Shown one piece after another: positions 10,424 to 19,985 of a stretch of DNA of 64,000 nt. A program made the position numbers and the translations under genes. The number at the start of each line of letters is the position of its first letter. The first letter of the stretch is position 1. The notes under the pieces are model-generated. The model searched no databases. It was not told where the DNA came from and was given only the letters and a program-made list of their open reading frames with translations. The stretch spans positions 2,728,001 to 2,792,000 of the forward strand of contig NZ_CP089932.1 of NCBI RefSeq assembly GCF_021365465.1. The letters run 5' to 3'. Source of the stretch: Erwinia tracheiphila (GTDB lineage Bacteria > Pseudomonadota > Gammaproteobacteria > Enterobacterales > Enterobacteriaceae).

Positions 10424-12537
10424 TGCCGTTACTCTTCTCCTCGTTGATCTTTAACCGACTGCTGTGGAGCTTCTCAGGCATCACAGCCCTTGCTGCACTT
10501 ATCTGGATAGTAGGGCCACAGATCTCATTTGGTGGTCAACACTGGGGAGAAAGCAGGCTCAACCGGCAGCTTGCCATTGGGCTATGTTATTTCTTGTGGA
10601 TTTTATTGCAGCTGATCCCACAGCTTTACCGCGCCTGGTTTAACAGGCAACTCTTACATAATTTACAAAAGCACAGTGTCGATCATGCCGAGCAGGCGGC
10701 AACCACAGAGCTGCTGAGTACCCGCTTCAGTGAAGCAACGACGCTGTTGAAAAGAATGCAATTTACGTCTCCCAGGAAAAAAAAGCAGTATACCTGGCTG
10801 CAACGCATTAGCGCCCGGTATCTTTATCAATTGCCCTGGTACATGATTGTCGGTGCCCCCGGGGCGGGTAAAACCACGGCTTTAATTAATTCAGGACTGG
10901 AGTTTCCTCTTAGCGAAAGTCTGGGCAGGACAGCCCTGCGCGGTGTTGGCGGTACACGTCACTGCGACTGGTGGTTTACCCGGGAAGCCGTGTTGCTCGA
11001 TACGGCAGGACGTTACACGCTGCAGGAGAGCCAGCGAGAGAGAGACGCCAGCGAATGGCAAACGTTTATCGCGCTTTTAAAACGTTACCGAGCCCGGCAA
11101 CCAATAAATGGCGTCATTATGACCATTAGCGTTGCAGACTTACTGAGTGACTCAGCAGAGGTGCGCCATGCACAGGCCAGCGCACTTCGTCTGCGCATGG
11201 CAGAACTACACCAGCAAACGGTTATTCATTTTCCCGTCTATGTGATGGTCACCAAAACCGATCTGCTGAAGGGGTTTATGAGTTATCACGCAAATCTGGA
11301 TAAAGTACAGCGTGACGCGATATGGGGATTTACCTTCGCATGGGAATCTGAAAGACAAAATAGCCCGCCGCACGAGAACAACTTCGAACATCAGTTCCGC
11401 TATCTTACACAATGCTTGCAGGACGCTCTGGCAGGCAAAATGGCGCGCGAGAAAGAACTGAATCAGCGCGCTGAGTGTTTCCTCTTTCCCCAGGAATTTG
11501 CCTCTCTTCGCCCCTTACTGGCTGAATATTTCGACGTCATCTTCAGCGCAGAAAATGGCAAAATGCCGTGGGCACCACGCGGACTCTTTTTTACCAGTGG
11601 AACCCAGGAAGGATTGCCTTTTGACCGCATTATGGGGGAGTTGTCGCGTAAATTACAGCTCCCTCAGGCATCCGACCATTCCATCGCCAACTGGAACCGG
11701 ATTAGTCGCCGTACTCCGATTCCGGCAACAAAAGGCCAGAGCTTTTTTATTCACTCGCTGTTACGCGATTTGGTTTTTCAGGAGCGCTGCCTCGCAGGGA
11801 GCGATCGCATATGGGAGCGCCGCAACCGACAGATGCATTGGGCAAGCTACGCTGTGCTAATGCTGGCCCTTGCCGCGACAACATTTTTATGGGCCACCAG
11901 CTATTATAAAAATAAGCAGTATTTGCAGCAGGTAAATCACCGTCTGGCCCCGATTGAACTTCAGGCCAAAAAGCTGCAGGTCAGTAATCACGGTGAGATT
12001 ATTGATTTGCTCCCCTTCCTGAACAATCTGGTTGCCCTGCCGCAAAGTCAGCAGTTTTCTCTTGATGCTCCGCCGTTAAGTATGCGCGGAGGGCTTTATC
12101 AGGGGGGGCAGATTGGTAAGGCTGCGTGGGGTTTATATCAAAACGCATTAAAAAGTTTGTTATTACCGCGTGTTGCGCAGACTATCACCCAGGCTTTAAG
12201 GAATGATCAGGGTGGCGATAGCGAGTTCAGCCGTAATGCGTTAAGAGCATATCAAATGCTGTATCAACCACGCAGTTATGATGGTGAATTCTTACGGGGA
12301 TGGGTAATGCAAAATCTACAGCGCACGTTGCCAGGCAATGTGACAACCCGCGAGCTACAGCAGCTGGACTGGCATCTGAGTCAGCTGCTCGATCGACAAA
12401 TTCAGACCTCGCCCTACGCCCGCGATAATTCACTGATGCGTAAGAAGTTAATCAAAAATAATATACCTGAGGATCCGCTGGGCAGTTTAGTTCCTATCCC
12501 AACTGTCTCTGATGATTATCCATCAAAAGAGGACTAA
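10423..12537 (+). CDS. tssM: TssM (IcmF family), C-terminally shortened
   Basis: Large inner-membrane T6SS protein, here only 704 residues against about 1,100-1,200 in the family. Two N-terminal membrane segments (about 10-30 and 50-66) precede a Walker A motif GAPGAGKT at 144-151 and the Walker B-like VLLDTAGRYT. A third membrane segment (about 475-495, AVLMLALAATTFLWATSYY) leads into the periplasmic part. That part stops near residue 690 after RQIQTSPYARDNSLMRKK and an unfamiliar acidic tail. The C-terminal periplasmic domain that contacts TssJ is missing. The short acidic end may mark an internal deletion. tagF begins 3 bp later. Confidence 0.88.
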   Translation: MPLLFSSLIFNRLLWSFSGITALAALIWIVGPQISFGGQHWGESRLNRQLAIGLCYFLWILLQLIPQLYRAWFNRQLLHNLQKHSVDHAEQAATTELLSTRFSEATTLLKRMQFTSPRKKKQYTWLQRISARYLYQLPWYMIVGAPGAGKTTALINSGLEFPLSESLGRTALRGVGGTRHCDWWFTREAVLLDTAGRYTLQESQRERDASEWQTFIALLKRYRARQPINGVIMTISVADLLSDSAEVRHAQASALRLRMAELHQQTVIHFPVYVMVTKTDLLKGFMSYHANLDKVQRDAIWGFTFAWESERQNSPPHENNFEHQFRYLTQCLQDALAGKMAREKELNQRAECFLFPQEFASLRPLLAEYFDVIFSAENGKMPWAPRGLFFTSGTQEGLPFDRIMGELSRKLQLPQASDHSIANWNRISRRTPIPATKGQSFFIHSLLRDLVFQERCLAGSDRIWERRNRQMHWASYAVLMLALAATTFLWATSYYKNKQYLQQVNHRLAPIELQAKKLQVSNHGEIIDLLPFLNNLVALPQSQQFSLDAPPLSMRGGLYQGGQIGKAAWGLYQNALKSLLLPRVAQTITQALRNDQGGDSEFSRNALRAYQMLYQPRSYDGEFLRGWVMQNLQRTLPGNVTTRELQQLDWHLSQLLDRQIQTSPYARDNSLMRKKLIKNNIPEDPLGSLVPIPTVSDDYPSKED

Positions 12538-12539
12538 TC

Positions 12540-13238
12540 ATGGCAGAGAAAAATCAGCAGGGGTGGTATGGCAAACTACCGGGAGACGGCGATTTTTTAC
12601 AACGCGATCTTTCTGAGCCTGTCGTTGCTTATTGGTCTAACTGGTTCCAGCTTGGACTGGCATACTGGCACCACCATGGCGGGGGTGACGGCGAACGTTT
12701 CAGTGAAGCTCCGGCATGGAATTTCGCTCTGCCTGCCACTCTGGGTTTACAGCAGGTACAGATTGGCTGTCTGGTGCCTTCAAAAGATCGCGTAGGCCGT
12801 TCATGGCCCCTGCTGGCACTTCAGCGAATCAGCCTTAACCACTGGCACCCGGCTCAACTAATCGTCTGCGGCGACTGGTTTCGCTTTCTGGGTACCACGC
12901 TGCATCAGGCGACAACGGCTCCACTCACGGCGGCACAACTTGATAATGCATTGAAAAACCAGCCATCGTTAGCGATTTCCTGCGCGGGCCGCTCGGATAT
13001 TATGGAAGTTCTCGGTTATCAAAACTTACCCTCCACGCTCGCCTGGCCGGAAGTGGCGACGCATTTTGACCCAATGGGTTACACCAGCTATTGGTGGACA
13101 AATCAAAGTGATGGCTATCCTCTTACCAGCCACAAACATAGCGGTAACCTTACTGCTCAGTTGTTCTCGCAATTATTCAATCCGGCAGCTGCGGCACGGC
13201 CGGGTCGGCATGGGCTTTATCCCCCTATGTTTGAATAA
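12540..13238 (+). CDS. tagF: T6SS-associated protein TagF
   Basis: 232 residues. The opening GWYGKLPGDGDFLQRDLSEPVVAYWSNW is typical of the TagF family (BMA_A0400 type), which represses or fine-tunes T6SS assembly post-translationally in Pseudomonas. The frame is complete, ends at 13238, and the gene directly follows tssM. The FHA/kinase/phosphatase genes next door form the matching phosphorylation pathway. A cytosolic location is expected because there is no signal sequence. Confidence 0.92.
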   Translation: MAEKNQQGWYGKLPGDGDFLQRDLSEPVVAYWSNWFQLGLAYWHHHGGGDGERFSEAPAWNFALPATLGLQQVQIGCLVPSKDRVGRSWPLLALQRISLNHWHPAQLIVCGDWFRFLGTTLHQATTAPLTAAQLDNALKNQPSLAISCAGRSDIMEVLGYQNLPSTLAWPEVATHFDPMGYTSYWWTNQSDGYPLTSHKHSGNLTAQLFSQLFNPAAAARPGRHGLYPPMFE

Positions 13239-13279
13239 CGTTTTCTGGCCCTACACGGCCCCGGCTTCAGGAAAAGCGC

Positions 13280-14443
13280 ATGCGATTTACCCTTGTTGAA
13301 AGCAAAAATGGTAAACCTCTTACCTGCTGTGATTTTGTCGCTCCTGGCGGCACAATTGGGCGCAGCCCCGATAACGATCTGGTGCTGCCAGATGAAGAAC
13401 GTGCTATCTCACGTTTACAGGCGGTTGTGCATATTGCCAGTAATGGTGAGTGCCGGCTGACCAATCATGGTAGCGTCACCGCCGTTATTCATAATCGTAC
13501 CCCGCTGGCCAGAGGCACGCAGATCCTGCTGCAACACAATGATATGCTGGGTATCGGTCATTACAGGATAAGGGTGAGTGACCCCTCCTGTCAGGATGAG
13601 CCGACTTTCAGCAATGTTGACCCGCTGGTCCTGTTTACGCAACCCGATCTCAGCACGCCCGATCCTCTGGGCATTTCGCCTGGCGAGGAGTCGGTTTCGA
13701 CGCCGGCTCAGGAGCTTCACACCGCCGAACAGCTGTACGCCAGACAAACCCGACAGAAAGATGCCCGGTTAGGTATCAACCCGGTGAATCATGGAAATAT
13801 GCATACGGAACGCACCGCCGCGCCGGAAAATGAACAACGGCTGCTCGCTGCGCTGATGGAAGGAATGGGGCTGGATCACATTAATAAGCCGCAGCTCACG
13901 GAAGATCAGATGCGCACAACCGGGCGAATGCTCAGTCTTTTTTCGCAGGGAACCGTCGCCCTGCTTTCATCGCGTTCAATCCTTAAACGCGGCGTGAAAG
14001 CCGAAATGACAATGATCCTGAATGAGGCGAATAATCCCTTTAAAATCCTGCCTTCCGGCAAAACGGTACTGATGCAGATTTATCAAAGCGAGATGCCCGG
14101 CTTTATGGGACCGGAGCAGGCCGTACGGGATGCGCTGGTCGATTTACAGGCGCATCAACTGGGAATGATTTCGGGGATCCGTGCCATTATTGCTGCCATG
14201 CTGCAATCCTTTCATCCGCAGCGTCTCGAAGAATTCGCACGCCGAGACGGTAATCTGCCACGTATCAGCCGCGGAATATTGAAAAAGGCAGCGTTGTGGG
14301 ACTATTTTTTTCGTCACTATCAAAATATGTCAGGCGAGATTGAAGATGATTTCCACATGCTGTTTGGTAACGCTTTTTTGCAAGCTTACGATATGGAAGT
14401 CAATCAGTACAAAGATTCGCAAACCTTGCCGGAAGAAGAATGA
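13280..14443 (+). CDS. tagH: FHA-domain T6SS regulator TagH
   Basis: 387 residues. The N-terminal forkhead-associated domain has the phosphothreonine-binding signature GRSPDNDL (27-34) and SRLQ (44-47). A proline- and acid-rich linker follows, then a conserved C-terminal helical region (LLAALMEGMGL...QAYDMEVNQY) seen in T6SS FHA proteins. In characterised systems the FHA protein is the phosphorylation target through which PpkA and PppA switch secretion. Its stop overlaps the next start by 4 bp (ATGA), giving translational coupling with pppA. Confidence 0.92.
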   Translation: MRFTLVESKNGKPLTCCDFVAPGGTIGRSPDNDLVLPDEERAISRLQAVVHIASNGECRLTNHGSVTAVIHNRTPLARGTQILLQHNDMLGIGHYRIRVSDPSCQDEPTFSNVDPLVLFTQPDLSTPDPLGISPGEESVSTPAQELHTAEQLYARQTRQKDARLGINPVNHGNMHTERTAAPENEQRLLAALMEGMGLDHINKPQLTEDQMRTTGRMLSLFSQGTVALLSSRSILKRGVKAEMTMILNEANNPFKILPSGKTVLMQIYQSEMPGFMGPEQAVRDALVDLQAHQLGMISGIRAIIAAMLQSFHPQRLEEFARRDGNLPRISRGILKKAALWDYFFRHYQNMSGEIEDDFHMLFGNAFLQAYDMEVNQYKDSQTLPEEE

Positions 14444-15216
14444 ATATTAATTACTCGGCTATGTCGCATAAGGGCCAGCGAGAGCATAATCAGGACAAAA
14501 TGGGGGCAATACTGCAGGAACACTGTGCCTGTTTTCTGGTTTGTGATGGCGTGGCAGGCACTGCTGGGGGAGAAATAGCAGCGCGTATAACCAGGGATGC
14601 TTTGCTTTCGCGATTCACCGACGACGCGCCTGTTGAGCCTGCCGATACCGAACGTTGGGTAGCGGATGCTCAACAGGCCGTACGACAGGCACAACAGTCG
14701 ATGGCGAACTTCAGCAATATGAGTACGACGCTGGCGGCGCTGTTTATCAATCGTGATACACAACAATCCTGGTGGATACACGCCGGAGACAGCCGGGTTT
14801 ACCACTTTCGACGGGGCTATATTCACTCGCACACCCGCGATCACAGTCTTGTACAGCAATTAAAAGATGCCGGGGTTGATAATACGGGTATTAACAGTAA
14901 TTTACTTTATAATGCGCTCGGTGCTGAAGTCCCGCATCCGTTCAGCTGCAGTGGTATACACCCTCTTGAGGACGGAGATGCTTTTCTGGTTTGCACAGAC
15001 GGTTTCTGGTGCAATCTGACTCCTGAAGAAATGGAACAGGCACTTCGTATGGTTAACTCTCCTGAAGAGTGGCTGGCGCTCATGCACGCGGCGATTAGTC
15101 GTAGTAAAAAAGAAGATAATTTGAGCGCGGTAGCAATCTGGATTGGCTCACCCCAGGAAGCTACGTTGATACAATTGACGGCGGACTCAGCCCGGTTTCT
15201 GCCGCCGCGTAAATAA
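14440..15216 (+). CDS. pppA: PP2C-type protein phosphatase PppA
   Basis: 258 residues. PP2C motifs in order: GQREHNQDKMG near the N-terminus, LVCDGVAGTAGGEIA, IHAGDSRVYHFRRG, LVCTDGFWCNL and KKEDNLSAVAIW. The acidic metal-binding residues are present. In T6SS clusters this enzyme removes the phosphate that PpkA places on the FHA protein. The 4-bp overlap with tagH and the nearby ppkA support that role. There is no signal sequence, so it is probably cytosolic. Confidence 0.93.
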   Translation: MNINYSAMSHKGQREHNQDKMGAILQEHCACFLVCDGVAGTAGGEIAARITRDALLSRFTDDAPVEPADTERWVADAQQAVRQAQQSMANFSNMSTTLAALFINRDTQQSWWIHAGDSRVYHFRRGYIHSHTRDHSLVQQLKDAGVDNTGINSNLLYNALGAEVPHPFSCSGIHPLEDGDAFLVCTDGFWCNLTPEEMEQALRMVNSPEEWLALMHAAISRSKKEDNLSAVAIWIGSPQEATLIQLTADSARFLPPRK

Positions 15217-15230
15217 CACCAAGGAACGCT

Positions 15231-16178
15231 ATGAAATTTGGGTTGCCTGTCACTGCCACACTGTTGATAGCGACTGCCGTACAGGCGGAGGATTATCGCG
15301 TGGTTTACTCCCCCAGCATGGCGCTGGAGGTGTTTATTGATAATGTTGACAGCAGTGCGCCGCGTGACTGGTGTAATAAATCTATTCATTTACGCATTGT
15401 GTCAGGCAAAAGCACGACACCCGATACACTGGGTAGCTTTTTGCCACGGGTTGGAACGCTACTGCAAAAACAGTGCAATAATCTTGAAGAACTCCCCTGG
15501 CAGATGACAAGCGAAAAGGGTTTAGCGCTGGCCAACGGTACCGCATTGAAACAGCATAACTGGCGCCCGATTCTCCTTGCAGATGCGCCGATCTCCACCA
15601 GCAGTAGTGCCTCACCGTCAGATTTGTCCCCGCCTGCAAATCCTACGCCGTTACCCGTTTTCGCCCTGCCGGGTGGCTGCCACTTTCGCACGTCATGGGA
15701 AGGCAACGGTAAATCACTTTTTATTCCAGATGATAAAAATCTGAACTGTACCTCCGGGGGCTGGCTTGAGGGCAAAAGCACGTTAACCCTCTACGTGGAG
15801 GGTGAGCATCAGTCGGTTGTCGTACATTTTTACCAGGGCTTCCCTCTGCACAATGTGCACCCTGCCAGTGGAGAAATTAATATTGTCTCAGCCAATAACC
15901 AGCGCTTGGTCGCCACGCTGGCAGGCGCACCGGACAGCTGGCTGCTGCTGAGATTTAATCCTGCTCTTCATGTGTGGTCATTTGATGGCACTCTTTTAGT
16001 AAAAATAAACCATGCTGAGACTGCCGATCATCTTTTACTGAAAGAGCGAGCAGAGTCCATACGTCAGACATGGTATTCAGTGGTGGATCGGCAAATAAAG
16101 ATTAATGTGCTGCTGGTTGATTATTTGCACGTGGATCTAGCTGATCCGTCCACCGGTGCCTGGCGCATCGTTAACTGA
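15231..16178 (+). CDS. Exported T6SS-cluster protein of unknown function
   Basis: 315 residues. A signal peptide (MKFGLPVTATLLIATAVQA, cleavage probably after AQA) points to the periplasm. A Ser/Pro-rich linker at about 125-145 divides an N-terminal cysteine-containing part from a C-terminal beta-rich part (SWEGNGKSLFIPDDKNLNCTSGGWLEGKSTL). I do not recognise a named family. The position between pppA and ppkA suggests it acts with the periplasmic part of PpkA, perhaps as an input sensor; this is inference from context. Confidence 0.65.
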   Translation: MKFGLPVTATLLIATAVQAEDYRVVYSPSMALEVFIDNVDSSAPRDWCNKSIHLRIVSGKSTTPDTLGSFLPRVGTLLQKQCNNLEELPWQMTSEKGLALANGTALKQHNWRPILLADAPISTSSSASPSDLSPPANPTPLPVFALPGGCHFRTSWEGNGKSLFIPDDKNLNCTSGGWLEGKSTLTLYVEGEHQSVVVHFYQGFPLHNVHPASGEINIVSANNQRLVATLAGAPDSWLLLRFNPALHVWSFDGTLLVKINHAETADHLLLKERAESIRQTWYSVVDRQIKINVLLVDYLHVDLADPSTGAWRIVN

Positions 16179-16227
16179 GCGGGTTACCACAGGCAACACA
16201 GGACATCAGCCCCAGGAGAGTGTTTAT

Positions 16228-17646
16228 ATGTCGGCAAAAGATAAAATAGATAAAATAACAGATGTACCTGATGCACTTCCGGCAGGCCACCGTTTTAATG
16301 AGTTTGAAATCGAAGAGGTCATTGGCGGAGGTGGGTTTGGCATTGTTTATCGTGCCTGGGACCATCTGCTTGAGCGTACCATTGCTATCAAAGAATACTT
16401 TCCTGTCTCGTTGGCTACGCGTCATGATCGGCAAAATATTGTGCTGCGTGGCGAACGCCATCAGAAACTATTTAATGCAGGCCTTAATAGTTTTATTCAT
16501 GAAGCCAGACTGCTGGCGCGCTTTAATCATCCGGGACTACTGCACGTCCTGCGATTCTGGGAAGAAAACGGCACGGCTTATATGGGGACGCTCTACTATA
16601 GCGGCATAACCCTGAAAAAGTGGCACCAGAATAATCCACACAGGCTAAACGATACCTGGATTCGCCAGCTGTTACCCCCTCTTTTCGGTGCAATTGATAC
16701 CATCCACCAGGCAGGTTATCTTCATCGGGATATTTCACTGGATAATATACAGATTCAGGATAACCATCTGCCAATTCTGCTCGATTTTGGTTCTGCCCGT
16801 AAAGAAATAGGCAATCTCAGTGATGAAACCGAAGTGATGCTTAAGCCGGGCTATGCACCCATTGAACAATACAATGAAGACAGCAATGCCGATCAGGGTC
16901 CGTGGACAGATATCTATGCGCTTGGCGCAGTATTACATGCCCTGATAATGGGTTCACCGCCTCCGGTAAGCGTGGTGCGCTGTATTGAGGATCGCTACCA
17001 ACCGCTGACCACACTCCGCCCTGAGGGCTTTTCACTACCCCTGCTGAATGCCATCGATCGTTCACTGGCAATGAAACCACAGGATCGTCCGCAGAGCATC
17101 GATGAACTGGCTGCGCTGATCGAACTCCCGGTGAGAACCGTTGAGGAACTGGTGGCTAAAGCGGCCCCCTCCAGAGAAAAGGCGGCTACCACTGCACCTT
17201 TACACCACGAGGAAGTGATTAGCGTTAATGCCCGAACGGCTGAAAATACAGCTGAGTCGGTCACCTCAAGCCCCATTTTTGCAATGCAAAAGCCGTTAAT
17301 AATAGCGGGAGGGGTAATAGCTTGTCTGATTGCAGCCACAGTGTCCGTAATAAGCTGGATTGATCAGACGGCAGACGATGCCGGAAATAGCCCGTCCCCG
17401 GCAAGAGTTTCTGAGCAAACACCCGATAGCGTTCAGGAAATAGCCAAAGTCTATCTGAAAATGAATCATGACGAGCGCTTATCCGTGGATGGCAGAACGC
17501 ATGCAGTCACGCCGGACAGCAATGGTTTTGCTTCACTGAGCCTGCCTGCAGGCAGCCACCAAATTGAAGTCGCAAGCGCTACCGCGACGCGCCGACAACA
17601 GCTTGAAGTCACGCACGCGGGTACATGGTTAATTGACCCGCGTTAA
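16228..17646 (+). CDS. ppkA: Membrane Ser/Thr protein kinase PpkA
   Basis: 472 residues from the ATG at 16228, which has a good AGGAGAG ribosome site; an upstream in-frame ATG overlaps the preceding gene and lacks one. The kinase domain shows the glycine loop GGGGFGIV (33-40), the ATP lysine in AIKEY (Lys55), the catalytic loop HRDISLDN and the DFG motif. One membrane segment (about residues 355-377) leads to a short periplasmic domain that looks PEGA-like (LSVDGRTHAVTPDSNGFASLSLPAGSH). It phosphorylates the FHA protein in related systems. Last gene of the cluster; chaC converges from the right. Confidence 0.92.
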   Translation: MSAKDKIDKITDVPDALPAGHRFNEFEIEEVIGGGGFGIVYRAWDHLLERTIAIKEYFPVSLATRHDRQNIVLRGERHQKLFNAGLNSFIHEARLLARFNHPGLLHVLRFWEENGTAYMGTLYYSGITLKKWHQNNPHRLNDTWIRQLLPPLFGAIDTIHQAGYLHRDISLDNIQIQDNHLPILLDFGSARKEIGNLSDETEVMLKPGYAPIEQYNEDSNADQGPWTDIYALGAVLHALIMGSPPPVSVVRCIEDRYQPLTTLRPEGFSLPLLNAIDRSLAMKPQDRPQSIDELAALIELPVRTVEELVAKAAPSREKAATTAPLHHEEVISVNARTAENTAESVTSSPIFAMQKPLIIAGGVIACLIAATVSVISWIDQTADDAGNSPSPARVSEQTPDSVQEIAKVYLKMNHDERLSVDGRTHAVTPDSNGFASLSLPAGSHQIEVASATATRRQQLEVTHAGTWLIDPR

Positions 17647-17654
17647 CGCGCCTG

Positions 17655-18335
17655 TTAGCCAGCAACGCCTTGATTAAAACACTGCTGTATTTCCCGAACG
17701 CGCTCGACAATATCGGTCAGACAGTCATCATAGAGACCACGTTTTTGCAGTTCCTGCTCCAGCGCAAAAAGATACTGTGCGTTGGTTCCCAACGGCCCGC
17801 TCGCTTGTGCAATCAGCGGGGCAATGGTTTTTGGACAGGAGTCACTTTCATACAATGGATGGCAAGGGTTCATAATAAAAGCAATAGCTGTTACTTTGCG
17901 TCCATCAACCAGCATAAGCTCACACCAGGTTGGCAAATAGCAGCCGGTAGGCATTTCACGCTTCCAGAGCAGTTCCAACTCTTCCTGCAGCTGATTTTCC
18001 GGTAGCCTGTAAGCCAGCCCGATCGTGCGCCCTCCTTCCTTCAGCGCCAGCATTCTGCCCGGCTGGGAAGCACTACCTCTCCCGGAAGTCAGACGCAGGC
18101 AAAACGCTCTGTGCCATCCCTCCAGCGTCCCTTCTGCAACATCGTCAGATTCAAATACCGGGTTCCACATCAGTGAACCATAACCAAAAATCCATACCGG
18201 ACTGCAATCGGGTCGGGAAGCCAGGATGGCGGTCAGTGAAGTCGCTCGCTGCTCGCAGGTCCAAAGCAGAGAGTCCTCAACAGCACCAAATGCGGTGCGG
18301 CAGTCCGCTTTTTTCAGGAAATCTTTTGTTAACAT
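17655..18335 (-). CDS. chaC: Glutathione-specific gamma-glutamylcyclotransferase ChaC
   Basis: 226 residues. The conserved WIFGYGSLMWNP motif near residue 50 forms the substrate pocket. Further on come GYxP-type segments and RAFCLRLTSGRGS. The family cleaves glutathione to 5-oxoproline and Cys-Gly. I chose the ATG at 18335 because an AGGAGG site lies just upstream; a longer frame to 18371 lacks one. It converges on ppkA with a gap of only 8 bp. In E. coli chaB sits beside chaC; it is absent here. Confidence 0.93.
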   Translation of the reverse strand: MLTKDFLKKADCRTAFGAVEDSLLWTCEQRATSLTAILASRPDCSPVWIFGYGSLMWNPVFESDDVAEGTLEGWHRAFCLRLTSGRGSASQPGRMLALKEGGRTIGLAYRLPENQLQEELELLWKREMPTGCYLPTWCELMLVDGRKVTAIAFIMNPCHPLYESDSCPKTIAPLIAQASGPLGTNAQYLFALEQELQKRGLYDDCLTDIVERVREIQQCFNQGVAG

Positions 18336-18887
18336 AGAACCTCCTCTGCCACTACACACTTCCTGAAACAACCTGTCCAGCAGTTAATTATTATTGGGAA
18401 ATTTGTTATTTCGTTGTCAGTTCATGAACATAAGCTATTTGAGACCGGACAATCAAGTTTGGCATCGGTCAAAAAAAATTTTTTCACAGGCTGGATATCG
18501 GCTCTGGATTAAAAAACTTAACGGCAGTAAAACGTGCTCAGTTGTTACCATTTATTTTTACAGGTTCTGACAGCCAGCCCCTTTAATAACCGTTTTTAAC
18601 AACATAAATCTTTTTAATGTGCTTTAATTCCCCCAAATGCGTATTCCGCTCCGACAAAATTAAACTATCTGAGTCACGCAGACAGGAAAAAACCGGGTAT
18701 TCAGACGGCAAATTTAAAAAAATCCTTATAGTAAATAAACGTAAAACACCCAATTTAATCATTTATTTACCATTACAATGTTACCGCATTTTAATAATGC
18801 TCGCCCACCCATCACGCTATTTTCCTGTTAATCTTTTAACAGGCGGATATCAGGCCCAGAAAGACGCAAGTAAGGAGAACAGCACCT
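18336..18887. other. chaC-chaA divergent intergenic region
   Basis: About 550 bp, AT-rich, holding the promoters of the divergent chaC and chaA genes. In E. coli chaB would lie between them; no chaB remnant could be recognised in any frame. No specific operator is supported. Confidence 0.5.
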
Positions 18888-19985
18888 GTGACTGAATCAG
18901 AAAGCATCAAAACCCGTCATAAAGAGACATCATTACTCTTGCCAATTGTTGCACTGATAATTTTGTGGTTCTGGGGACAAAGTAGTTCCTTGCCGATCAT
19001 CATCAGTATTAATCTGGTCGCACTGGTGGCAATACTTTTTAGCGCATTCAGCGTGGTGCGCCATGCTGACGTATTGGCGCACCGATTAGGAGAACCCTAT
19101 GGTTCACTGATCCTCAGCCTGTCGGTGGTGATCCTGGAAGTGAGCCTGATCTCTGCATTGATGGCCACTGGCGATGCTGCACCGGCTTTAATGCGCGATA
19201 CCCTCTATTCAATCATTATGATTGTCACCTGCGGTCTGGTAGGGTTTGCTCTGCTGTTGGGCGGACGTAAATTTGCCACACAGTTTATTAACCTTGCCGG
19301 GGTAAAACAGTATCTGATTGCGCTCTTTCCGCTGGTGATCCTGGTGATGGTGTTTCCGAATGCTTTACCGGATGGCGATTTTACTAGGGCCCAGGCGCTA
19401 CTTATTTCAGCCATTTCTGCCGCGATGTACGGCGTTTTTCTGCTTATTCAGACGAGAACCCACCAGAGTTTATTTGTATACCAGCATGAAGATGACAGTG
19501 ATGACGGCAACCCCCATCACGGCAAACCTTCCGATCATTCCAGCCGGTGGCACAGCGCATGGCTGGTTGTACATTTGATTGCGGTGATTGCCGTAACCAA
19601 AACGGATGCCGCTCCGCTGGAAGCACTACTGCACAGAATGGAGGCCCCCGAAGGTTTTATCGGCTTTTTGGTGGCGTTTCTGATTCTCTCGCCTGAAGGG
19701 CTTGGTGCGATCAAAGCCGTTCTGGCAAACCAGGTACAAAGAGCGATGAACCTGTTTTTTGGCTCTGTGCTGGCCACCATATCGCTGACGGTTCCAACAG
19801 TAACCATTATCGCTACTCTGACCGGGCAACAACTCATTTTCGGGCTTGATTCACCGCACATGGTTCTGATGGTGGCTTCCCTGCTATTATGTCAAATCTC
19901 GTTCTCGACGGGCCGCACCAACGTGCTTAATGGTGCAGCGCATCTTGCCCTTTTTATCGGCTATCTCATCACCATCATGCTGTGA
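18888..19985 (+). CDS. chaA: Na+(Ca2+, K+)/H+ antiporter ChaA
   Basis: 365 residues, starting at a GTG with an AAGGAGA site upstream. It has about ten hydrophobic membrane segments arranged as two homologous halves, each with an acidic signature helix (VVILEVSLISALM and LSPEGLGAIKAVLANQVQRAMN) typical of the CaCA exchanger family. A His/Asp-rich loop (EDDSDDGNPHHGKPSDHSSRWH) separates the halves. It exports cations in exchange for protons at alkaline pH. The gene is intact and followed by a strong hairpin. Confidence 0.95.
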   Translation: MTESESIKTRHKETSLLLPIVALIILWFWGQSSSLPIIISINLVALVAILFSAFSVVRHADVLAHRLGEPYGSLILSLSVVILEVSLISALMATGDAAPALMRDTLYSIIMIVTCGLVGFALLLGGRKFATQFINLAGVKQYLIALFPLVILVMVFPNALPDGDFTRAQALLISAISAAMYGVFLLIQTRTHQSLFVYQHEDDSDDGNPHHGKPSDHSSRWHSAWLVVHLIAVIAVTKTDAAPLEALLHRMEAPEGFIGFLVAFLILSPEGLGAIKAVLANQVQRAMNLFFGSVLATISLTVPTVTIIATLTGQQLIFGLDSPHMVLMVASLLLCQISFSTGRTNVLNGAAHLALFIGYLITIML

